This document shows, in pieces, positions 55,271-64,000 of a stretch of DNA of 64,000 bases. Position 1 is the stretch's first letter. Each line of letters begins with the position of its first letter. The translations under genes and the position numbers were made by a program. The notes beneath the pieces were generated by a model that was given only the letters and a program-made list of their open reading frames with translations, was not told where the DNA came from and searched no databases. The stretch comes from Sulfurimicrobium lacus (lineage in GTDB: Bacteria > Pseudomonadota > Gammaproteobacteria > Burkholderiales > Sulfuricellaceae), in contig NZ_AP022853.1 in NCBI RefSeq assembly GCF_011764585.1, forward strand, positions 2,215,501-2,279,500, given 5' to 3'.

Positions 55271-56075
55271 TCTCGTCAGCCAACTCAAGGCGCTCAAGTT
55301 GCACGGCATGGCAGAGAGCTATGTCGAATTAAAAAACCAGGGCGCGTCAGGCGCGACGGCATCCATGGCCTCTTCCGAATGGCTGCTGCGGCATTTGGTG
55401 GAAGCCGAGGCGACGGATCGTGCCATCCGTTCCATCAGTTACCAGATGCACGTCGCCAGATTCCCTGTCCACCGCGACCTGGCCGGCTTTGACTTCAGCC
55501 AGTCCAAGGTCGATAAGTCACTGCTCGGCCGACTCGCCACCTTGCAGTTTACCGATGCCGCTCAGAACGTGGTGCTGGTCGGTGGCACGGGGACGGGCAA
55601 GACGCACTTAGCTACGGCCATCGGTGTTGCTGGTATCCAGCATCATGGCAAGCGGGTGCGCTTCTACTCCACGGTGGACCTGGTCAATACGCTGGAACGG
55701 GAGAAGGCTGCGGGCAAGCAGGGCAAGTTGGCGCTCAGTTTGATGCAGATGGATCTGGTAATACTGGATGAGCTGGGCTACCTGCCGTTCTCGCAGGCAG
55801 GCGGGGCGTTGCTGTTCCATCTCCTGTCCAAGCTGTATGAGCGGACCAGCGTCATCATCACCACCAATTTGACCTTCGCCGAGTGGAGTAGCGTGTTCGG
55901 CGATGCCAAACTGACCACGGCATTGCTGGACCGCCTGACCCACCATTGCCACATCGTCGAGACCGGCAACGAGTCCTATCGCTTCAAGCAAAGCAGCGCA
56001 ACGGCTAAGGATCGTATCAAGGATCGGGAGAAGGAAAAACGGTCATCACCGTTGGAGGAAACGGAGCCGTTCTGA
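55263..56075 (+). CDS. istB: IS21-family helper ATPase IstB
   Basis: 270 residues from ATG 55263 with GGGGAGG upstream. AAA+ ATPase of the DnaC/IstB family with Walker [10 protein letters not shown] and Walker [14 protein letters not shown]. It selects target DNA for IstA. Intact length. The remaining 140 bp to the right end of the element is non-coding. Confidence 0.94.
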   Translation: MSDLVSQLKALKLHGMAESYVELKNQGASGATASMASSEWLLRHLVEAEATDRAIRSISYQMHVARFPVHRDLAGFDFSQSKVDKSLLGRLATLQFTDAAQNVVLVGGTGTGKTHLATAIGVAGIQHHGKRVRFYSTVDLVNTLEREKAAGKQGKLALSLMQMDLVILDELGYLPFSQAGGALLFHLLSKLYERTSVIITTNLTFAEWSSVFGDAKLTTALLDRLTHHCHIVETGNESYRFKQSSATAKDRIKDREKEKRSSPLEETEPF

Positions 56076-56176
56076 CAAACATCATTCACTTCCGCAGGAG
56101 GTTAATGCCATCTCAGTCTGGTCGACTTGCCCCCAGCCGTGTAGTACGCTACATCGCTATAGCACCTGGTCAAAAT

Positions 56177-57184
56177 TCAACGCGCACAGGTGGTCAGTTT
56201 TAAATGCGCGCCAACAGCAACAGCGTTATGACGTGAGTGTAACTGGTTCATGAAGACCTCGTGAGGTGTTTTGAAGCCGAGGCATTTTCTGGGTCGGTGG
56301 TTGAGTCTGTGCATGGCGAAAGCGATGTCCTTTTCCGTGATGGAGTTGAAGCGCATCTTCTTCGGGAAGAACTGGCGGATCAGGCCATTCATGTTCTCGT
56401 TGGCGCCCCGCTCCCAAGAAGCATAAGGATGAGCGAAGTAGAAGTCGGCATCGAGTGTCCCGGCAATTCGCTCATGTTGGGCGAACTCCTTGCCATTGTC
56501 AGTGGTCAGCGTGTGAACACAGGCCGCAAAAGGCGTCAGCAAGGAGATCATGGAGTCCGAAACGGCTTGTGCAGTCTTGAACGGAACATGGGCGATCAGC
56601 GCGTAGCGAGACGTGCGCTCGTTAATCGTAACCAGCGCCTGTTTCTGACCGGCGCCGATGACAAGGTCCGCTTCCCAGTCGCCGAAGCGAGCACGCTCGG
56701 CTACGATAGCGGGACGCAGATCAATAGATACTTGGTTGGGAATCGTACCGCGTCGATCGCGCCCGCCATAACGCTTCTTGCGGACCTTTTGGCAGCGCAG
56801 GGTTCGATGCAGTGTGCCACCGGCACGCTTGTCGGCGTAGATGCGCTGGTAGATGCTCTCGTGGCTGACGGCGGGTTCCCCATTCGCCTTGAGGTAGCCG
56901 GAGATCTGCTCCGGACTCCAGGTCTCGACCAGCTTGGCATCAACCACGCACCAGGTCTCGCTGGAAACGCGGGGCCCGTTCTCGCAGGCCTGCATGCGGA
57001 CCTTTGAGAGCGCATGCGCTTGTTTGGGGCGATAACCGCGCTGACCGCGGTTGCGGCGAAGTTCGCGACTGATCGTCGATGCATGCCGATTCATCAATTG
57101 AGCAATCTCGCTTTGATCATGTCCGGCTTTGTTGAGGATGGCAATCTGGTATCGTTCGTCTTGGGTAAGATGTGTGTAATTCAT
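56177..57184 (-). pseudogene. IS30-family transposase with 3' end replaced by IS21
   Basis: 335 residues as read now. An N-terminal HTH (THLTQDERYQIAILNKAGHD, SEIAQLMNRHASTISREL) and the DDE core (GDWEADLVIG, LTTDNGKEFAQ, WERGANENMNGLIRQFFPKK) are complete. From 56216 onward the last 13 codons (VGAHLKLTTCAR, stop) come from the end of IS21. The original tail is probably FRRKCQ, on the far side of IS21. The catalytic core is intact, so activity cannot be excluded. ATG 57184; an upstream TTG at 57193 also fits. Confidence 0.8.
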
Positions 57185-57349
57185 TCTTGGCAACTTTAGA
57201 CTTGGCGGTCGAGGGGCTCAGATGCTAACGCATCTTGCCCACTCAATCTGTTAATCAGAATTGCACTTCGAACTTGAACTCGCGAAGCGTGCTTTCCAAT
57301 AGGTTCATGTATTTACACGCAAGCAGGCATACCACAAGCCCCTTGCCCT

Positions 57350-58183
57350 TCATTTTTCTTTTGCAAACGCCATCTGGCTGGACAAGATCACTTCGATTTC
57401 CTCCACGATTTTTTCCTGACGCAGGGCGTTGCGCTTTAAGGCAAGGCGAGCGATGGTTTCGTCGAGGCGGTCCAGGGCCTGCTCCATGTGAGCCAGGCGT
57501 TGGCGGTTCTCCGCCGACAGCGACTCATACAGGAAGCCGTACAGCGCTGCCAGAAGGTACTGGTCGAGCAGTTCGGCGAAAAATTCAGGCGGGGCAAGCT
57601 GCAGGCCCGGCGGATGCGCGAAATGCGGCGCTGGTGGCGGCGCCAGCGGCAGCAGGCGTTTGAGCGTCGGCTCGTCTTCGCTGTCGTGGGCCAGGCTGAA
57701 GAGCGCCGCACCGTTGCCGGAAAGCTGCTGGCTCGCGGTATGCAGTGCATCCATCAAGCGATTGAGCACGGTGGGCACATCTTCCGTCACGGTCGGGCCA
57801 TCGAGCCGAGCAATCACGCCCGGGTGGGCTTCCAGCTTCGCCCCCAAGCGGCTTCCCACCACCAGCAGCGCGGGGGCAGGTTGCCCGCCTGGCAGCGCGT
57901 CAAGAACTGCGAGGACGCGCTCGTTGAAGTTGCCGCAGAAACCGCGCTCGGAGCCGATCAATAACAGAATCGCCGGCTGCATCTCGGCCGCGCTTGCAAC
58001 GGGGAAAAAGCTCAGGAAATCAGCGGCCGCCGCCTCGATGTTGGCCAGCATGCGGCGCTGGTGGCCGATGAAGCGGGCGAGCTTGCGCGTCTCCACCAGC
58101 GACAGGCTTTTCATAGCCGTCATGATGCCGCTGATTTCCTTGAGGCGCGCGAAGCGCTGCGCGAGTTCGGCCTGGCCGCTCAT
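57350..58183 (-). CDS. atpG: N-ATPase gamma subunit
   Basis: 277 residues from ATG 58183, overlapping the alpha stop as ATGA. The rotor shaft of F1: long N-terminal helix ([20 protein letters not shown]), Rossmann-like middle ([20 protein letters not shown]) and C-terminal helix ([20 protein letters not shown]). The sequence is divergent from housekeeping gamma, as in N-ATPases. Last gene of the operon, about 60 bp from the presumed IS30 end. Confidence 0.88.
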   Translation of the reverse strand: MSGQAELAQRFARLKEISGIMTAMKSLSLVETRKLARFIGHQRRMLANIEAAAADFLSFFPVASAAEMQPAILLLIGSERGFCGNFNERVLAVLDALPGGQPAPALLVVGSRLGAKLEAHPGVIARLDGPTVTEDVPTVLNRLMDALHTASQQLSGNGAALFSLAHDSEDEPTLKRLLPLAPPPAPHFAHPPGLQLAPPEFFAELLDQYLLAALYGFLYESLSAENRQRLAHMEQALDRLDETIARLALKRNALRQEKIVEEIEVILSSQMAFAKEK

Positions 58184-59643
58184 GCCGCGAGCCAGTTGTT
58201 CAGCAACGCCAACCACTCGTCCCGCGCGGCGTCCAGCACAAGCGGATCGCGCGCAAGCCCATCCTGGATTTTTTGCAGCGCATCGGGCAGGGTTTGCGGT
58301 TCGAACCCGTCGAGCAGGCCGGCATTGAAGGCGATCATCCATGCGAGCTGGAAGCTTGCTGCCAAGGGATTGAGCCGTTCCTGCTTGAGAATTTCTCGCA
58401 ACAGCCGGCCACGCCGGATTTTTACCTCAGTGCCGGCCTCCAGTTTGGTGCCGAAACGGGTGAATACTTCCAGTTCGAGGAATTGAAGGTAATCCAGCTT
58501 CATCTGTCCAGCCTCTTCCTTGATGCGTGGGTGCTGCGCCTTGCCGCCGATGCGCGACACCGACAGCGGCACGTCCACTGCGGGCAGGATGCCGGCGGCG
58601 AACAGGCGTCGGTCGAGATATATCTGGCCGTCGGTGATGGAAATGAGATTGGTGGGGATGTAGGCGGCGATCTCCCCTTCCTCGGTTTCGACCAGGGGTA
58701 GCGCAGTCAGGCTGCCGCCCCCATGATCCTGGGAGAGTCGGGTGGAACGTTCGAGCAGGCGCGCGTGCAGGTAGAAGATGTCGCCGGGGTAGGCCTCGCG
58801 GCCCGGTGGGCGGTGCATCAGCAGGGACAACTCGCGGTAAGCTCGGGCATGAGTGGTGAGGTCATCGTAGATCACCAGGGTGTCCTCGCCACGACGCATC
58901 CAGCCCTCGGCGATGGCGCAGCCGGCAAAAGGGGCAAGATACTTCATGCCCGGCGTGGCGGTTGCCTCCCCCACCACCACCGTGGAGTAGGCCAACGCCC
59001 CGTGGCGACGCAGCAGGTCGATCACCAGCGCCGCCTCGGAACGCTTCTGGCCGATCATGACGTAAACGCACTTCACCCCCTGCCCGGCCTGCGCCACGAC
59101 ACTATCCAAGGCCAGCGAGGTTTTGCCGGTACCCAAATCGCCAATAATCAGCTGACGCTGGCCGCGACCGATGGGAATCAGGGTATCCACCACCTTGGCG
59201 CCGGTATAGAGAGGCCGGTTGACGAAGTCCCGCGCCACGATTGGCGGAGAGGCACCCTCCAGAGAAGAAAAACCGTCCGTCTCCGGCGGCGGCAGGCCGT
59301 CGAGGGGCTTGCCCAGCGGATCAACGACGCGCCCGAGCAACCCGTCACCGACACCGATCTCAAGCCGCTCGCCGGTATGGGAAACCAGAGAGCCGGAAGC
59401 GACGTTCGCTTCCGGGTCAAGCAGAATGACGCCCAAGCGCTCCGCCTGGAGTTCGAACACCATACCGCGGCTGCCATCCTCGAAGCGCAGGATTTCCTCC
59501 GCCGCCGCCGAGGGCAGGCCGTAGACCCAGGCGATGCCATCACCCACCGAGGCCACCCGCCCCTTCTCGCCCAACCTCAGGGTGAAGCGATAGCCATCCA
59601 CCCGCCGCGCCAGGCGGTCGAGCAGCCCGGCTTCAGCCGCCAT
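58180..59643 (-). CDS. atpA: N-ATPase alpha subunit
   Basis: 487 residues, the regulatory nucleotide-binding subunit of F1. P-loop [14 protein letters not shown] (about 155-168), [20 protein letters not shown] and the conserved Arg-finger region [15 protein letters not shown] type ([19 protein letters not shown]). Slightly shorter than housekeeping alpha (about 513), which fits N-type. Overlaps atpF by 11 bp and atpG by 4 bp. Confidence 0.94.
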   Translation of the reverse strand: MAAEAGLLDRLARRVDGYRFTLRLGEKGRVASVGDGIAWVYGLPSAAAEEILRFEDGSRGMVFELQAERLGVILLDPEANVASGSLVSHTGERLEIGVGDGLLGRVVDPLGKPLDGLPPPETDGFSSLEGASPPIVARDFVNRPLYTGAKVVDTLIPIGRGQRQLIIGDLGTGKTSLALDSVVAQAGQGVKCVYVMIGQKRSEAALVIDLLRRHGALAYSTVVVGEATATPGMKYLAPFAGCAIAEGWMRRGEDTLVIYDDLTTHARAYRELSLLMHRPPGREAYPGDIFYLHARLLERSTRLSQDHGGGSLTALPLVETEEGEIAAYIPTNLISITDGQIYLDRRLFAAGILPAVDVPLSVSRIGGKAQHPRIKEEAGQMKLDYLQFLELEVFTRFGTKLEAGTEVKIRRGRLLREILKQERLNPLAASFQLAWMIAFNAGLLDGFEPQTLPDALQKIQDGLARDPLVLDAARDEWLALLNNWLAA

Positions 59644-60370
59644 GGTCGAGACTCCCGCTGAAGAAACTGAGTTCGTCGCGCAAGTTGGCCATCAACACCC
59701 AAGAGCCGGCCATGATGCATACCCCCGCCTTGAGTATGGCATCTTCGCTGAATTCCGGCACCAGAGGCCGGCCCGCCAAGCGGCCAAGGGCCAGGGTGAA
59801 AGCTGTGCGCTTTGCCTCATCGAGAGGATAAGCGCTGACGACCTTGATGCTCACTCTAGGGTCACGCAGGGCATCCAGCTTCTCCGGCACCTGTGCATCG
59901 AGTTCGCGAAGAGCAAGTTCAACCAGCTTCGCTTCCAGTTCGGGACCGGCCAAGCGGTCCAAAAAACGGCTGGCGAAGCGCACGGCTATGTTCACCGCCT
60001 CGTGCTCCAGTGCCGCTTCGCGCTCGCTTCTCTCGCGCTCTTCCAGCATTTGCCGGCGTTGGCGGTCAGTATTGACTTCTGCTTCCACGGTGGCCAGACG
60101 CCGCACCCGCTCGGCGGCGATTTCCTCGGCTAGCTCGGCCCTCGCCGCGGCACGTTCCTGATCCACGCCTGCCAGCCGCCCCAGGCATTCGCTCTTCAGC
60201 CCCTCCGCTTCCAGCCGTATCGCGGCTGCGTCCGCAATGGTCTTCGCCGTCTCGGCCTGGCGCTTTTCGATCACGCCCAGCACCGGGCGGTAGAAGAACC
60301 GCTTCAGCAACCACACCAGCACCAGGAAGTTGATCACTTCGAGGATAAAGGTCGTCAGATCGAATTCCAT
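59633..60370 (-). CDS. atpF: N-ATPase b subunit (long form)
   Basis: 245 residues: N-terminal membrane helix (about 5-25, [21 protein letters not shown]), a long charged coiled coil (about 35-150) and a C-terminal part (about 150-245, [20 protein letters not shown]) resembling the delta subunit end. N-ATPase operons lack a separate delta gene, and this long b probably does both jobs. Located between c and alpha. Confidence 0.88.
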   Translation of the reverse strand: MEFDLTTFILEVINFLVLVWLLKRFFYRPVLGVIEKRQAETAKTIADAAAIRLEAEGLKSECLGRLAGVDQERAAARAELAEEIAAERVRRLATVEAEVNTDRQRRQMLEERERSEREAALEHEAVNIAVRFASRFLDRLAGPELEAKLVELALRELDAQVPEKLDALRDPRVSIKVVSAYPLDEAKRTAFTLALGRLAGRPLVPEFSEDAILKAGVCIMAGSWVLMANLRDELSFFSGSLDHGG

Positions 60371-60377
60371 GGCGCGG

Positions 60378-60644
60378 CTACTTCAGCAGGTATTCGAGCA
60401 ACGGGTTGCGGAACAGCACGATGAGCACGATCACCAGCACGTAAATCGCCAGCGACTCGATCATCGCCAGGCCGATGAACAGCGTGCGCGTAATGGACTT
60501 TTCCGCCTCGGGCTGGCGCGCCATGGCATCCAGCGCCTGGGAGATGGCGCGCCCCATGGCGAATGCGGGAGCGATTACGCCGATGGAGATCGCCAACAGC
60601 GCGCCACCGGTGGAAAGCAGGGTAAACCAGGTTATCTTGTCCAT
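60378..60644 (-). CDS. atpE: N-ATPase c subunit
   Basis: 88 residues, a two-helix hairpin forming the rotor ring. The polar loop is ARQPEAEKS. The ion-binding carboxylate is E63 in FIGLAMIESLAIYVL, followed by S64 and Y68 as in sodium-type rings. The helix-1 partner position, where sodium rings have Gln or Glu, appears as M30 in APAFAMGRA. Ion choice is therefore uncertain. Confidence 0.93.
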   Translation of the reverse strand: MDKITWFTLLSTGGALLAISIGVIAPAFAMGRAISQALDAMARQPEAEKSITRTLFIGLAMIESLAIYVLVIVLIVLFRNPLLEYLLK

Positions 60645-60650
60645 CGATGA

Positions 60651-61334
60651 TTACTCCTTATGATTAAGTTCATGTGATTGCAGGGCGCCGGCCACGTAAA
60701 CCAGTGCCAGCGTGCCGAAAATATAGGCCTGAACCAACGCCTCGACGATGTGCAGCATGAGGAGCGGTATCGGCGCGAGAAAACCGGCCACCAGCAGCAC
60801 CAGCAGCGCCGCCATCTCCAGGCTCATCATATTGCCGAACAGGCGCACCGCCAAGGCCAGGGTGCGGGTGACCTCGCCCAGCAAGTGAAACGGCAGCAGG
60901 ATCGGGTTGGGGTCGAGATAATGGCGCAAATAGGCCCTGAGACCGTCGATGCGGATGCCGAACCAGTGCACCGAGAGGAACACCAGCATGGCCAGCGCCA
61001 CCGTCAACGACAGGTCGCCCGTGGGCGAGCGCAGGCCCGGCACTAGGCCCATCAGGTTGGCCGCGGCGATAAACAGCCACAAAGTGCCGATGAATGGCAG
61101 CAACCGCGCGGCGTTGCCTGGCGCCGTGTCTTCAATCGCCTGCTGCAAGGCAAGCACCGTACCTTCCAGTGCCATTTGCAGGCGCGAGGGCGAATCTACG
61201 CTCAGACGCCGCGTACCGAACCAGGCGAGCCCTACCAACAAGGCCATCAGCAGCCAGGTAGTGAGCACCGTGGCGCCGATGTGCAGCGGCCCGAGGTGAA
61301 AAGCCAGCAGCTCCAAAAATTCCGGTTTGCCCAT
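60651..61334 (-). CDS. atpB: N-ATPase a subunit
   Basis: 227 residues from ATG 61334. Stator channel protein with five to six membrane helices and the essential Arg in LALAVRLFGNMMSLE. The start abuts atpQ (stop at 61337). Position before the c-subunit gene is standard. No membrane-protein gene (atpR) separates it from atpQ. Confidence 0.92.
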   Translation of the reverse strand: MGKPEFLELLAFHLGPLHIGATVLTTWLLMALLVGLAWFGTRRLSVDSPSRLQMALEGTVLALQQAIEDTAPGNAARLLPFIGTLWLFIAAANLMGLVPGLRSPTGDLSLTVALAMLVFLSVHWFGIRIDGLRAYLRHYLDPNPILLPFHLLGEVTRTLALAVRLFGNMMSLEMAALLVLLVAGFLAPIPLLMLHIVEALVQAYIFGTLALVYVAGALQSHELNHKE

Positions 61335-61336
61335 TT

Positions 61337-61608
61337 TCAGTTTTTCCGGATATACAAATATACGTTCATGCCACCGACGAAAACCCCCGTCACCAGCAGA
61401 CTCACCGTCCATCGGTAAGAATAGCCTGCCAGCAAACTGTCGATCCAGTGGCCGAGATAGGCGCCGCCCACCACCGGCAGCACGAACAACAGCGCCAGGG
61501 TACCGAGAAACACACTCTGGGCGAGCAGCGTCGGCCTGTCCTTCTCCGCCTGAACCATACGCCTGGCCTGTTTCTCGATGTTCTGCCGCAAACGTTCGCC
61601 GTTTTCCA

Positions 61609-61609
<1 letters not shown>
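61337..61609 (-). CDS. atpQ: N-ATPase AtpQ/AtpI-like membrane protein
   Basis: 90 residues with an N-terminal amphipathic helix and two membrane segments (VFLGTLALLFVLPVVGGAYL and VSLLVTGVFVGGMNVYLYI) around GHWIDSLLAG. This matches the ATPase_gene1 family found as the third gene of N-ATPase operons, thought to help c-ring assembly or magnesium handling. ATG 61609 overlaps the epsilon stop as TGATG. Confidence 0.85.

Positions 61610-64000
<2,391 letters not shown>

Larger units (their letters stand above)
53655..56216 (+). mobile_element. IS21-family insertion sequence
   Basis: 2562 bp. Both ends begin TGTTGGCGC reading inward and carry internal repeats TGACCA and GCGCGTTGAA-TTTGACCAGGT, the multiple terminal repeats typical of IS21. 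It contains istA and istB. No flanking direct repeat was found (left AAAG, right GCAA), so the copy may have arisen by recombination or lost its duplication. Confidence 0.85.
53596..57290. mobile_element. IS30-family element interrupted by IS21 (approximate ends)
   Basis: The minus-strand IS30 transposase occupies the right part. On the left of the IS21 copy, the sequence (read on the minus strand) continues the frame HNAVA with FRRKCQ and a stop. It then shows CAGACTGCACT, similar to CAGAATTGCACT near the right end (about 57256-57267). I infer that one IS30 was split by IS21. The ends are approximate and the target duplication is not determined. Confidence 0.5.

Overview
The window looks like GC-rich chromosome of a betaproteobacterium, probably a Nitrosomonadales/Gallionellales-type chemolithotroph relative. 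This is inferred from the smc-zipA-ligA gene order, a DUF1631/PilZ/GGDEF/EAL protein, and an N-type ATPase next to a hydrogenase-4-like membrane complex. No tRNA, rRNA or CRISPR array was recognised.

Layout. 1-7992: c-di-GMP genes (a truncated PAS/GGDEF protein, an atypical PilZ protein and a large PilZ-DUF1631-GGDEF-EAL protein) mixed with queF and a sugar kinase. 8040-20959: housekeeping genes smc, zipA, ligA and galU, a DUF2802/FliK-like/FlhB-like trio, then glnD and map on the other strand. 21151-26298: accessory metabolism and signalling (unknown protein, old yellow enzyme, degenerate receiver, Sel1 protein, acetyl-CoA hydrolase fused to GNAT). 26354-34544: an 8.2 kb filamentous (inovirus) prophage with repressor, HUH Rep, ssDNA-binding protein, coat proteins, pIII-like adhesin, DUF2523 protein and Zot. 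It lies between two copies of a 20-bp dif-like core, so it probably entered through host XerCD at the chromosomal dif site. 34708-37080: a divergent KfrA-like gene and tyrosine recombinase beside dif. 37402-45691: fabF, a tandem pair of spermidine-synthase-like genes, an RHH regulator with a textbook operator, a SulP transporter, a GNAT protein, hemE, an ArnA-like sugar-nucleotide enzyme and a YkgJ protein. 46025-53328: a six-gene hydrogenase-4-like (Ehr-type) operon whose large subunit lacks the NiFe cysteines. 53336-57290: a channel-gene remnant, then an IS21 element that appears nested in an IS30 element. 57350-64000: an N-ATPase operon (atpDCQBEFAG, no atpR) preceded by a translationally coupled ATP-grasp-like gene that leaves the window.

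The most unusual observation concerns the prophage repressor gene. As integrated, it stops at the first base of the attachment core. If the phage circle is rebuilt across the core, the frame runs on for 27 more residues and is followed, 38 bases later on the same strand, by a strong intrinsic terminator that otherwise has no gene to serve. Integration therefore changes the repressor's C-terminus. This resembles the integration-dependent immunity switch known in some mycobacteriophages, but in a filamentous phage using dif. Other leads are a family of TGTNACCAA repeats (three spaced exactly 43 bp apart) confined to phage gene boundaries, two tiny membrane-protein genes in the coat operon, and the paired atypical ion-translocating complexes at the right end.
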